Positions 32,893-38,281 of a DNA stretch of 38,740 nucleotides are shown one piece after another. Under the pieces are notes generated by a model. The model worked only from the letters and a program-made list of their open reading frames with translations, was not told the DNA's origin and made no database searches. The stretch comes from a virus. The translations under genes and the position numbers were made by a program. The stretch's first letter is position 1, and each line of letters opens with the position of its first letter. The stretch covers positions 1 through 38,740 of the IMG/VR virus record IMGVR_UViG_3300049927_000113. One strand, written 5' to 3'.

Positions 32893-33344
32893 TCCACCTT
32901 CGCCCGGCCAACATGCAGGACGCCGACAGGCTCTTTGCCTGGCGCAACGATCCGGTAACCTGCGCCAATAGCCGCTCGACTGCCGCCATCTCGCGCGAAG
33001 ACCACGACCGCTGGATGCAGTTCAACGTCCTGCAGGGCTATCCCGAGCATTTTGTGATGATCGCCGAGGGCGACGCCGGCAGCGTCGGCGTCGTGCGCTT
33101 CGATGCGGCGAAGAATGACCTCATGACCTATGTGGCATCGATCACGATCGCGCCGCAGCATCGCGGCGCCGGACTGGCCTGTCCAATATTGGACATGGCA
33201 TGCGGCTATTTTCCCGACTTCGCGATCGATGCAGAAATCCGGTGCGATAACAAGACCTCCCAGAAGGTTTTTGAACGTTGCGGCTTCCAGCAAACAAGTC
33301 TAAATTTGGACTTTATTAAATACCGCAGGGAACCGTTGGCATGA
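32889..33344 (+). CDS. PseH/LegH-like GNAT N-acetyltransferase
   Basis: The start ATG overlaps the dehydratase stop (ATGA); 151 residues. It opens IHLRPANMQDADRLFAWRND and has the acetyl-CoA loop IAPQHRGAGLACP near 87-99, then IRCDNKTSQKVFERCGF near 120. The DADRLFAWRND opening is typical of the amino-sugar acetyltransferases of nonulosonate loci, which acetylate the 4-amino group produced by PseC. Placement between the dehydratase and the aminotransferase supports this. Confidence 0.82.
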   Translation: MIHLRPANMQDADRLFAWRNDPVTCANSRSTAAISREDHDRWMQFNVLQGYPEHFVMIAEGDAGSVGVVRFDAAKNDLMTYVASITIAPQHRGAGLACPILDMACGYFPDFAIDAEIRCDNKTSQKVFERCGFQQTSLNLDFIKYRREPLA

Positions 33345-34468
33345 TGAAGATAAAGCCGTTTAATTCATTTGGAGCAATGGAATATTCTGCGATGATCCAA
33401 TTCGCTGGCGACGCCGAAGAAACCGGCACCCCGCTTTCTGGATACATGGCTGGCCAAGAGCGCGGCGGACATCATGTCGTCGCGCTGGAAACCACATGGG
33501 CGCAGACATTCGGCATCAAGCACGCCATCGCCTGCAATAGCGCGACCAGCGGCCTGATGGCCGCAGCCTTCGCGGTCGACCTGGGTCGCGGCGATAAGTT
33601 TCTCTGCCCTGTTATGACCATGAGCGCCACGGCGGCGGCGCCTATGTTCACGGGAGCGGTGCCGGCATTTTGCGACGTCGACAGCAGAACGTTCGCGATG
33701 AGCCCGCCAAGGCGCAATTTGTGCCAGGATGAAAAGCCGAAAGCTGTCTTCCTGACGCATCTTTTCGGCCTTGCGATCGCCGAACCGTGCTGGACCGGTT
33801 GGGCTCGCGAGCATGGGGTGAAGATTGTCATCGATGCGGCACAGGCACCGTTCGCGAGATGCGACGGTGTTCTCGCGGGGACGACCGCCGACATCGGCGT
33901 CTATTCCCTGAATGTGCATAAGCCGCTTCAGTGCGGCGAAGGCGGCATCTGCGTCACGAATGATGATGACCTCGCCGCGCGGCTTCGCAAATTCATCAAC
34001 CACGGCGAAACTATCAATGCGCGGATCGGCCTGAACCTGCGCATGCCAGAGGTTTGCGCGGCGATTGCGCGGGTGCAGCTCAAGCGCGGTGAGGAGATCA
34101 TCGCCGGTAGGATCAAGCAGGCGGAGGCGATCATCGCGGCGATCGGCGACGTTCCCGGGCTGCGCCCGCCCTACATCCATCCCGATTGCAAGCACGTCTA
34201 TTACACCATCCCGTTTCTGATCGAGAAGAACCGCGCCGAGTTCTGCGCCGCGCTGCGCGCGGAGGGCGTGCCGATCGTCGAGGGGTATAATGGCGGCCCG
34301 CTCAATCGCATGAAGCCATTCGCGCCGCTCGCGCGACATTGCCCGTTCGCTGATGACCTACACGATCGCAGCCTGTTCTATTTCGAGAACTGCGCATACG
34401 ATCCGACGCCGGAGCAGATCGAGCAGATCGGCGCGGCGTTCCGGAAGGCGGCGGAGGCGGTGCTATGA
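33341..34468 (+). CDS. PseC-like DegT/DnrJ/EryC1 sugar aminotransferase
   Basis: The 375-residue protein is a PLP-dependent aminotransferase of nucleotide-sugar type. It has the substrate loop ACNSATSGLMAAAFAVD near 64-80, IVIDAAQAPFA at about 163-172 and VYSLNVHKPLQCGEGG at 187-202 with PLP lysine 194. HNFK-like signatures are replaced by NVHKP, as in some PseC/LegC homologues. It would aminate the 4-keto sugar from the dehydratase. It overlaps both neighbours by 4 bases. Confidence 0.86.
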   Translation: MMKIKPFNSFGAMEYSAMIQFAGDAEETGTPLSGYMAGQERGGHHVVALETTWAQTFGIKHAIACNSATSGLMAAAFAVDLGRGDKFLCPVMTMSATAAAPMFTGAVPAFCDVDSRTFAMSPPRRNLCQDEKPKAVFLTHLFGLAIAEPCWTGWAREHGVKIVIDAAQAPFARCDGVLAGTTADIGVYSLNVHKPLQCGEGGICVTNDDDLAARLRKFINHGETINARIGLNLRMPEVCAAIARVQLKRGEEIIAGRIKQAEAIIAAIGDVPGLRPPYIHPDCKHVYYTIPFLIEKNRAEFCAALRAEGVPIVEGYNGGPLNRMKPFAPLARHCPFADDLHDRSLFYFENCAYDPTPEQIEQIGAAFRKAAEAVL

Positions 34469-35112
34469 CCGAAATCGTCGCCGAGATTTCCGGCAACCAT
34501 GGTGGATCAATCGTCAATGCCCACCGGCTCATCAAACATGCCAAAGATGCCGGCGCTGACGCCGTCAAGTTCCAGTGCTTCGATCCAGAACGTCTTGCGG
34601 CGCGTCGCGCAATGCGGGTCGATGTCCTAGCCCTTGCCGACGGCGTCCCGCTCATCGATCTCTATCGGAAGATTCATACACCCCAAGTCTGGTTTCCGCA
34701 GTTGATCCATCAGGCCGAGGCCTTGGGCCTCGCATGGTTCTCGTCGGTCTTCGATCCAATCGACGTCGCCTTCCTCGAAACGCTCAACTGCCCCAGGTAC
34801 AAAATCTCTGCCTTCGAGATGCTTGACTGGGACATCATCAAGGCCGTCCGCGAGACCGGCAAGCCCATCGTGATGAGCGTACGTCAGGGGCCGGATGTGA
34901 CGGTCCTCGTGGCGAGCGACTACAATGGCAAATTCCTTCCGCTCGGCGCCTCGGTGCACGAACGTTTCAACGAGGACACTCATTTTCTGCCGAACAATCC
35001 GGACTGCCCCATGGTCGAGTTTCACCTTAGGCTCGAAGACGTCGACACGCCGGACAAGGATTTCTCGGTCACCGCAGACGAGCTGCGCACGATCGTCGGA
35101 TGGCTGAAATAA
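34465..35112 (+). CDS. shortened NeuB/PseI/LegI-like nonulosonate synthase
   Basis: The first half matches NeuB-family synthases, which condense an N-acetyl hexosamine with phosphoenolpyruvate: IVAEISGNHGGS at 4-15, AGADAVKFQCFD at 29-40, FSSVFDPIDVAFLE near 92 and YKISAFEMLDW at 112-122. The end MVEFHLRLEDVD to FSVTADELRTIV matches the segment where the family has EKHFTLDR and SLTPDEL. The stretch that normally lies between, containing the GYSDH metal-ligand block, is missing, and so is the C-terminal antifreeze-like (SAF) domain; length is 215 instead of about 340 residues. Activity is therefore uncertain. It is the last gene of the operon. Confidence 0.82.
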   Translation: MTEIVAEISGNHGGSIVNAHRLIKHAKDAGADAVKFQCFDPERLAARRAMRVDVLALADGVPLIDLYRKIHTPQVWFPQLIHQAEALGLAWFSSVFDPIDVAFLETLNCPRYKISAFEMLDWDIIKAVRETGKPIVMSVRQGPDVTVLVASDYNGKFLPLGASVHERFNEDTHFLPNNPDCPMVEFHLRLEDVDTPDKDFSVTADELRTIVGWLK

Positions 35113-35134
35113 AAAAGCCGCCCCGAAGGGCGGC
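35111..35134 (-). terminator. rho-independent terminator of the tRNA array
   Basis: On the minus strand the perfect 7-bp stem GCCGCCC / GGGCGGC with a TTCG loop (35134-35117) is followed by six Ts (35116-35111). It lies just past the last tRNA and overlaps the stop of the NeuB-like gene on the plus strand. The hairpin alone could also slow plus-strand transcripts, which would lack the T tract. Confidence 0.85.
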
Positions 35135-35150
35135 TAAGTCTGGGAGGAAC

Positions 35151-35224
35151 TGGCACAGATGGAGAGAATCGAACTCCCGTGTTCGGTTTTGGAGACCGAC
35201 GTCCTACCGCTGAACGACATCTGC
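35151..35224 (-). tRNA. tRNA-Trp (CCA)
   Basis: Anticodon loop CTCCAAA on a TCGGT/ACCGA stem gives CCA, reading UGG. The acceptor GCAGATG pairs with CATCTGT (one G-T at 1:72), then G73 and encoded CCA. T loop TTCGATT. It is the last gene of the array before the terminator. Confidence 0.92.
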
Positions 35225-35231
35225 ATGAAAT

Positions 35232-35308
35232 TGGTACTGACGCAGTGATTCGAACACTTTCCCACCGATTCACAGTCGGCGTGCTCTTTGCCATCGAGCA
35301 TCGTCAGC
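35232..35308 (-). tRNA. tRNA-His (GTG)
   Basis: Loop CTGTGAA on a GCCGA/TCGGT stem gives anticodon GTG. The discriminator is A73 and the base before G1 is T, so there is no encoded G-1 or C73. This is the alphaproteobacterial type of tRNA-His, not the usual bacterial type. Encoded CCA; T loop TTCGAAT. Confidence 0.92.
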
Positions 35309-35309
35309 A

Positions 35310-35380
35310 TGGTCGCGCACCCGGGTTTCGATCCCGGCTGACAGCCTTATGAGAGCCGTTTCCTCGCCAGAGGGAGCGCG
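35310..35380 (-). tRNA. tRNA with CAT anticodon (Met or Ile2), short D arm
   Basis: Loop CTCATAA gives CAT. The acceptor CGCGCTC/GTGCGCG has one mismatch, then A73 and CCA. The D arm is compressed to CCTC-TGGC-GAGG, a 4-base loop, and the T loop is ATCGAAA. At 71 nt it is shorter than usual. Elongator Met versus lysidine-modified Ile cannot be decided by eye. Confidence 0.8.
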
Positions 35381-35381
35381 A

Positions 35382-35452
35382 TGGCAGCGGCCCCGGGTGT
35401 CGAACCCGACTATCAGGCTTCAAAGGCCCGAGCCCTCGCCGGAGGTGCCGCA
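35382..35452 (-). tRNA. tRNA-Gln (TTG), short D arm
   Basis: Loop CTTTGAA on CGGGC/GCCTG gives TTG, reading CAA. U1 faces U72 and G73 is present, both fitting GlnRS recognition. The D arm CCTC-CGGC-GAGG is short, like that of the adjacent CAT tRNA. Encoded CCA. Confidence 0.85.
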
Positions 35453-35457
35453 TCAAT

Positions 35458-35532
35458 TGGTAGTCCCTGCGGGTGTCGATCCCGCCTCTCCGGTGTGAAA
35501 AACCAGTATCCTTGCCGATAGACGAAGGGACC
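35458..35532 (-). tRNA. tRNA-Glu (TTC)
   Basis: Loop TTTTCAC on CTGGT/ACCGG gives TTC, reading GAA. Acceptor GGTCCCT/AGGGACT, A73, CCA; T loop ATCGACA. Confidence 0.9.
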
Positions 35533-35533
35533 T

Positions 35534-35608
35534 TGGAGCGGACGCGGGGATTCGAACCCCGGACGAACAGCTTGGAAGGCTGACACTCTACCACTGAGTT
35601 ACGTCCGC
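35534..35608 (-). tRNA. tRNA-Gly (TCC)
   Basis: Loop CTTCCAA gives TCC, reading GGA. Acceptor GCGGACG/CGTCCGC is perfect, then T73 and CCA. T arm GGGG-TTCGAAT-CCCC is canonical. Confidence 0.93.
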
Positions 35609-35612
35609 GAAT

Positions 35613-35702
35613 TGGCGGAAGGACGGGGATTCGAACCCCGGGACGGCTCACGCCGTCGGCGATTTAGCAAACCGCTGCTTTAAGCCTCTCAGCCATCCTT
35701 CC
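35613..35702 (-). tRNA. tRNA-Ser (GCT)
   Basis: Loop TTGCTAA gives GCT, reading AGC and AGU. A long variable arm (GACGGC-GTGA-GCCGTC) marks a class II tRNA. Acceptor GGAAGGA/TCCTTCC, G73, CCA. Confidence 0.94.
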
Positions 35703-35703
35703 T

Positions 35704-35779
35704 TGGTGGCCACGGCAGGAGTCGAACCCGCGCGTTTCCCGTTAGGACCGGGAAGCTCTATCCACTGAGCTACGTGGCC
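35704..35779 (-). tRNA. tRNA-Arg (CCT)
   Basis: Loop GTCCTAA on TCCCG/CGGGA gives CCT, reading AGG. Acceptor GGCCACG/CGTGGCC, A73, CCA; T loop TTCGACT. Confidence 0.92.
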
Positions 35780-35783
35780 GTGT

Positions 35784-35860
35784 TGGCGCTTCCGCGAGGA
35801 TTCGAACCCCGGGCGACCCGGTGTAGAAAACCGGCGCTCTGTCCGCTGAGCTACGGAAGC
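35784..35860 (-). tRNA. tRNA-Arg (TCT)
   Basis: Loop TTTCTAC on CCGGT/ACCGG gives TCT, reading AGA, a rare codon in GC-rich hosts. Acceptor GCTTCCG/CGGAAGC, G73, CCA. Confidence 0.92.
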
Positions 35861-35861
35861 A

Positions 35862-35938
35862 TGGAGACGGAAGCGCGAGTCGAACGCGCCTTAGGCCGGC
35901 TTTGCAGGCCGGTGCCTTGCCGATCGAGCCATTCCGTC
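35862..35938 (-). tRNA. tRNA-Cys (GCA)
   Basis: Loop CTGCAAA on CCGGC/GCCGG gives GCA. Acceptor GACGGAA/TTCCGTC with T73 (U73, the Cys identity base) and CCA; T arm GCGCG-TTCGACT-CGCGC. Confidence 0.92.
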
Positions 35939-35945
35939 AACAAAT

Positions 35946-35977
35946 ATGTTTCCATTTTGGTCCGGTGGTGGAAACAT
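35946..35977. repeat. 9-bp inverted repeat in a tRNA spacer
   Basis: ATGTTTCCA (35946-35954) and its exact reverse complement TGGAAACAT (35969-35977) flank a 14-base loop. It fills most of the 51-base spacer between tRNA-Cys and tRNA-Gln, which is longer than most spacers here. It could be a processing signal, a remnant of a lost tRNA or a binding site. Confidence 0.5.
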
Positions 35978-35989
35978 CCAAGTATACAT

Positions 35990-36064
35990 TGGCGGGGGAT
36001 GACGGGTTCGAACCGCCGCGCACGGAGTCAGAGTCCGTCGCTCTACCGACTGAGCTAATCCCCT
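35990..36064 (-). tRNA. tRNA-Gln (CTG)
   Basis: Loop CTCTGAC on ACGGA/TCCGT gives CTG, reading CAG. A1 faces C72 (unpaired) and G73 is present, in line with GlnRS preference for an open first pair. Encoded CCA. Confidence 0.9.
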
Positions 36065-36067
36065 ATT

Positions 36068-36144
36068 TGGTCAGGGTGCGGAGATTTGAACTCCGGGCCT
36101 CCTGCGCCCGAGGCAAGCGCTCTGCCGGTCTGAGCTATACCCTG
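36068..36144 (-). tRNA. tRNA-Pro (CGG)
   Basis: Loop CTCGGGC on CTTGC/GCAGG gives CGG, reading CCG. Acceptor pairs except A7-C66; A73, CCA; T loop TTCAAAT. Confidence 0.9.
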
Positions 36145-36158
36145 ATAAAGTACATCCC

Positions 36159-36554
36159 ATGAAAGTCATTGTATGCGGCGGTCGAGCCTTCAGAAGTCCC
36201 GCGCAGGTCTGGCGCGCTCTCGACAGAATCCACGCCACGGCTCCCATAACCGAATTGATGCAGGGCGGCGCGGCCGGCGTCGACACCTTCGCCCGCGAAT
36301 GGGCCGCCAGGAAGCCCGAGATTAAGCGCTTTGTCTGCCGCGCCGATTGGGACAAGTACGGCAAGAGCGCCGGCCCAAGGCGCAACGCCCGGATGCTCGA
36401 ATGGAAGCCCGACCGCGTTATCGCCTTCCCAGGCGGTGTCGGTACCGCCGACATGATCGCTCAAGCGGCAAGGGCCGGCGTCGATGTCTACCATGTCGAT
36501 CCGACAGAATGGCGATCTCACGAGGAGTCGAACCCCGAACCTCCCGGTTCGTAG
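36159..36554 (+). CDS. DUF2493 (YspA-type SLOG) nucleotide-binding protein, antisense within the tRNA array
   Basis: The 131-residue protein shows the SLOG/DUF2493 pattern: VIVCGGRAF at 3-11, LMQGGAAGVDTFAREWA at about 33-49, WDKYGKSAGPRRNARML near 64-80 and AFPGGVGTADMI at 89-100. SLOG proteins bind nucleotides or NAD/ADP-ribose derivatives and often occur in phage and defence contexts. It is the only plus-strand gene in the array. Its last 45 bases run antisense through the 3' part of tRNA-Arg (ACG), so its C-terminal 14 residues are read from tRNA complement. No clear promoter or ribosome site was seen. Confidence 0.8.
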   Translation: MKVIVCGGRAFRSPAQVWRALDRIHATAPITELMQGGAAGVDTFAREWAARKPEIKRFVCRADWDKYGKSAGPRRNARMLEWKPDRVIAFPGGVGTADMIAQAARAGVDVYHVDPTEWRSHEESNPEPPGS

Positions 36555-36586
36555 CCGGGCGCTCTCTCCAGTTGAGCTATGAGACC
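36510..36586 (-). tRNA. tRNA-Arg (ACG)
   Basis: Loop CTACGAA on CCCGG/CCGGG gives ACG, presumably inosine-modified to read CGU, CGC and CGA. Acceptor GGTCTCA/TGAGATC, G73, CCA. The plus-strand DUF2493 gene ends inside it. Confidence 0.93.
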
Positions 36587-36587
36587 A

Positions 36588-36662
36588 TGGCGCTGCATGG
36601 GAGAATCGAACTCCCCTTTCCGACGTGAGAGGCCGGCTTCCTGACCGATAGAAGAATGCAGC
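36588..36662 (-). tRNA. tRNA-Glu (CTC)
   Basis: Loop CTCTCAC on CCGGC/GTCGG gives CTC, reading GAG. Acceptor GCTGCAT/ATGCAGC, G73, CCA. Confidence 0.91.
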
Positions 36663-36666
36663 AAAT

Positions 36667-36741
36667 TGGCTCCGGGGGCAGGGATCGAACCTGCGATCGT
36701 CTGATTAACAGTCAGCCGCTGTACCACTCAGCTACCCCGAA
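36667..36741 (-). tRNA. tRNA-Asn (GTT)
   Basis: Loop CTGTTAA gives GTT. Acceptor TTCGGGG/CCCCGGA (one T-G), G73, CCA. The first anticodon-stem pair (G27-A43) is mismatched. Confidence 0.9.
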
Positions 36742-36743
36742 CT

Positions 36744-36818
36744 TGGTGGACCGAGGGAGAATCGAACTCCCGACCCGCTGCTTGCAAAACAGCCGCTCTC
36801 CCGCTGAGCTACCGGCCC
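36744..36818 (-). tRNA. tRNA-Ala (TGC)
   Basis: Loop TTTGCAA on GCTGT/GCAGC gives TGC. Acceptor GGGCCGG/TCGGTCC contains the G3-U70 pair, the alanine identity element; A73, CCA. Confidence 0.94.
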
Positions 36819-36822
36819 GATA

Positions 36823-36897
36823 TGGTGCCAAGAAGAGGGATCGAACCTCTGCGCGCGGTGCTTCAAACCGCAGCTCTACCGACTGAGCTATCTTGGC
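36823..36897 (-). tRNA. tRNA-Phe (GAA)
   Basis: Loop TTGAAGC on GCGGT/ACCGC gives GAA. Acceptor GCCAAGA/TCTTGGC, A73, CCA; T loop TTCGATC. Confidence 0.93.
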
Positions 36898-36902
36898 GAA
36901 AC

Positions 36903-36976
36903 TGGAGCGGGTAGCGGAAATCGAATCCGCGTCATCACCTTGGCAAGGTGACACTCTGCCACTGAGCTATACCCGC
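36903..36976 (-). tRNA. tRNA-Gly (GCC)
   Basis: Loop TTGCCAA on TCACC/GGTGA gives GCC. Acceptor GCGGGTA/TACCCGC, T73, CCA. Confidence 0.93.
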
Positions 36977-36977
36977 A

Positions 36978-37064
36978 TGGTGGGCAGACCACGGATTCGA
37001 ACCTGGGAACCCCGAAGGGACGACGTTTACAGCGTCGCTGCTTTGGCCGCTTGCATACCTACCC
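36978..37064 (-). tRNA. tRNA-Tyr (GTA)
   Basis: Loop CTGTAAA on GACG/CGTC gives GTA. The long variable arm (GTCCC-TTC-GGGGTT) is the bacterial class II tRNA-Tyr form. Acceptor GGGTAGG/TCTGCCC, A73, CCA. Confidence 0.94.
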
Positions 37065-37069
37065 AAAAC

Positions 37070-37146
37070 TGGTTGCGCAGGTGGAACTCGAATCCACAAT
37101 ACCTCAGCTTATGAGACTGATTAGCCTACCCAGGCTTGTCCGCGCT
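37070..37146 (-). tRNA. tRNA with CAT anticodon, unpaired first position
   Basis: Loop CTCATAA on TCAGT/GCTGA gives CAT. The acceptor pairs at 2-7 but A1 faces A72, with A73 and CCA. A mismatch at 1:72 is the main initiator feature, yet the three G-C pairs of an initiator anticodon stem are absent. Initiator-like Met, elongator Met or Ile2 are all open. The 62 bases before tRNA-Ser hold no feature I can see. Confidence 0.82.
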
Positions 37147-37208
37147 ATATTGGTGCGAAGCTTTTAACTCACTCGCTTTGCTGATGTACATCCGATCAGT
37201 CAAGAAAT

Positions 37209-37297
37209 TGGCGGAGCGCCAAGGAGTTGAACCCTCACCGCTTGCGCGGGGCACGGTTTTCGAGACCGTCTGGCCCACCATCGGACCGCAACGCTCC
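37209..37297 (-). tRNA. tRNA-Ser (CGA)
   Basis: Loop CTCGAAA on ACGGT/ACCGT gives CGA, reading UCG. Long variable arm CCCCGC-GCAA-GCGGTG. Acceptor GGAGCGT/GCGCTCC, G73, CCA; T loop TTCAACT. Confidence 0.92.
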
Positions 37298-37301
37298 ATA
37301 T

Positions 37302-37379
37302 TGGTCGTTCCGGGATGATTCGAACATCCGACCCGAGGCTTCGGAGGCCCCTGCTCTATTTCCACTGAGCTACGGAACG
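37302..37379 (-). tRNA. tRNA-Arg (CCG)
   Basis: Loop CTCCGAA on GGGGC/GCCTC gives CCG, reading CGG. Acceptor CGTTCCG/CGGAACG, A73, CCA. Its 5' end abuts the stop of the RusA-like gene. Confidence 0.92.
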
Positions 37380-37721
37380 TTATTTCTTCTGGTTGGTCCA
37401 GAGCTTCTTGATCCTGGTTTCGCCGATTAGCCCGTCGTCGGTAACAATGCCCGGCTTATCGAGCGTCTTGCCGTCGAGCGCCTGCTCCAGCGCCAGGTAA
37501 AGGTTGCCGTTGTCCGGTGACGACGGATTGACGAAGAGAACATGGACGTCGATCTCGTGCGGAATTGCCGTAACGATGCCGATCTTCTTCATCGCAGCGC
37601 GGATCGCCGCGCGATACTGCTTGATGATCTGGATGTGCATTCTCCGATGCGGGGCATCGTGAATGTAGAGCATCAGCAGTGGCGGCTCGGCCGTCGGCAC
37701 GTAGTTCGCGATGACCTTCAT
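37380..37721 (-). CDS. RusA-like Holliday junction resolvase candidate
   Basis: The 113-residue protein has a strand-rich N-terminus and a helix QIIKQYRAAIRAAMKKIG. It then shows IDVHVLFVNPSSPDNGNLYL to ALEQALDG at about 57-84 and GIVTDDGLI at 91-99. The order D-N-x-x-L-x-x-A-L-x-G then D-D-x-x-I is the RusA metal-site pattern (normally PDxDN...ALNG...DD). It is transcribed with the tRNAs; its ATG shares a base with the CCA of tRNA-Met and its stop abuts tRNA-Arg. RusA enzymes resolve branched DNA before packaging. Divergent sequence, so the call is tentative. Confidence 0.65.
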   Translation of the reverse strand: MKVIANYVPTAEPPLLMLYIHDAPHRRMHIQIIKQYRAAIRAAMKKIGIVTAIPHEIDVHVLFVNPSSPDNGNLYLALEQALDGKTLDKPGIVTDDGLIGETRIKKLWTNQKK

Positions 37722-37796
37722 GGTGCATGCCCGGGGGATCGAACCCCGTCCTGTGACTGTTATGAGCAGTCGGCCGTCCCATCTGGCTCGACATGC
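37721..37796 (-). tRNA. tRNA with CAT anticodon (Met or Ile2)
   Basis: Loop CTCATAA on GACTG/CAGTC gives CAT. Acceptor GCATGTC/GGCATGC is fully paired with one T-G; A73, CCA; T arm CGGGG-TTCGATC-CCCCG. G1-C72 pairing makes it an elongator-type tRNA. Confidence 0.9.
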
Positions 37797-37885
37797 GAAT
37801 GGCTTTCCGATCAGGAGGCCGCTGATTCCTCATTTACCTCCGTTTACCCCGCAGCCTCACTATGCGGGCACCGCCTGATCGAAAC

Positions 37886-38053
37886 TTAACGCGAGAGCTG
37901 CTTGCACATATCACGAACCGCAGCCTTGCGCTCGCGCTTCCAGAACCGTCGCTTGATTTCCTTGATCGCGCCGGGGCGCCAGCGCAGCAGACGCCGGGCT
38001 CGCCGTGAAAATGCATCCCACTCATCGCCGCCGTGCAGTCTGGCTTTCATCAT
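37886..38053 (-). CDS. small basic phage protein (MKARLHGG type)
   Basis: The 55-residue frame (an ATG one codon later is equally possible) reads MKARLHGGDEWDAFSRRARR, then LLRWRPGAIKEIKRRFWKRE and a short basic end. I recognise the K-x-R-L-H-G-G-x-E-x-D-A opening followed by W-x-P-G-x-x-K-x-I-K-R from many phages, where it is of unknown function and often lies near tRNA or DNA-metabolism genes. It sits between two tRNAs in the same orientation. The region 37797-37885 downstream of it shows only a small hairpin (CCCGCA/TGCGGG). Confidence 0.72.
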   Translation of the reverse strand: MMKARLHGGDEWDAFSRRARRLLRWRPGAIKEIKRRFWKRERKAAVRDMCKQLSR

Positions 38054-38066
38054 CGATCATCCGAAT

Positions 38067-38125
38067 TGGCCGCATCGTTAGGGGACACTGCCCAGCTAGG
38101 TCCGGGCTCTCACCGGCACGACGCG
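38067..38125 (-). ncRNA. 59-nt tRNA-like element with encoded CCA and a CTA-containing loop
   Basis: The minus strand starts CGCGTCG and ends CGATGCG-G-CCA: a full 7-bp acceptor (one G-T), discriminator G and encoded CCA, spaced 4 bases from tRNA-Pro as other array members are. Inside is one clear hairpin, GCCCGG/CTGGGC with loop ACCTAG. There is no recognisable D arm and no TTCRA T loop. It may be a decayed or minimal tRNA; if the loop works as an anticodon loop, CTA would read UAG. Function uncertain. Confidence 0.45.
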
Positions 38126-38129
38126 AAAT

Positions 38130-38203
38130 TGGTCTCCGCACGGAGTTCCGCCTTCCGGCCTCCTGCTCCCAAGGCAGGCGCTCTTCTCACGAGCTTTGCA
38201 GAG
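38130..38203 (-). tRNA. tRNA-Pro (TGG) with degenerate T loop
   Basis: Loop CTTGGGA on CCTGC/GCAGG gives TGG, reading CCA. Acceptor CTCTGCA/TGCGGAG, A73, CCA. The T arm reads CGGAA-GGCGGAA-CTCCG, so TTCRA is absent and one stem pair is lost; it may be a pseudo-tRNA or structurally unusual. Confidence 0.75.
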
Positions 38204-38206
38204 ATA

Positions 38207-38280
38207 TGGCGACGCTACGGAGTTTCGATCTCCGGTCATCCGGTTGACAACCGGGTGCTCTCCCATTGAGCTATAGCGCC
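38207..38280 (-). tRNA. tRNA-Asp (GTC)
   Basis: Loop TTGTCAA on CCCGG/CCGGA gives GTC. Acceptor GGCGCTA/TAGCGTC, G73 (Asp identity), CCA; T loop ATCGAAA. Confidence 0.92.
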
Positions 38281-38281
38281 A

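Noticed and set aside
33365-34339. 324-residue minus-strand reading frame opposite the PseC-like gene
   Set aside because: Complement of a gene with a clear PLP-lysine motif; no independent evidence.
37456-37833. 125-residue minus-strand frame with GGAGG just before its ATG
   Set aside because: It runs through tRNA-Met and then antisense-free but out of frame through the RusA-like gene; composition is shadow-like despite the good ribosome site.
37834-38025. 63-residue minus-strand frame overlapping the small basic phage protein
   Set aside because: The alternative frame at 37886-38053 matches a phage protein pattern I recognise; this one is Arg/Ser-rich without pattern.
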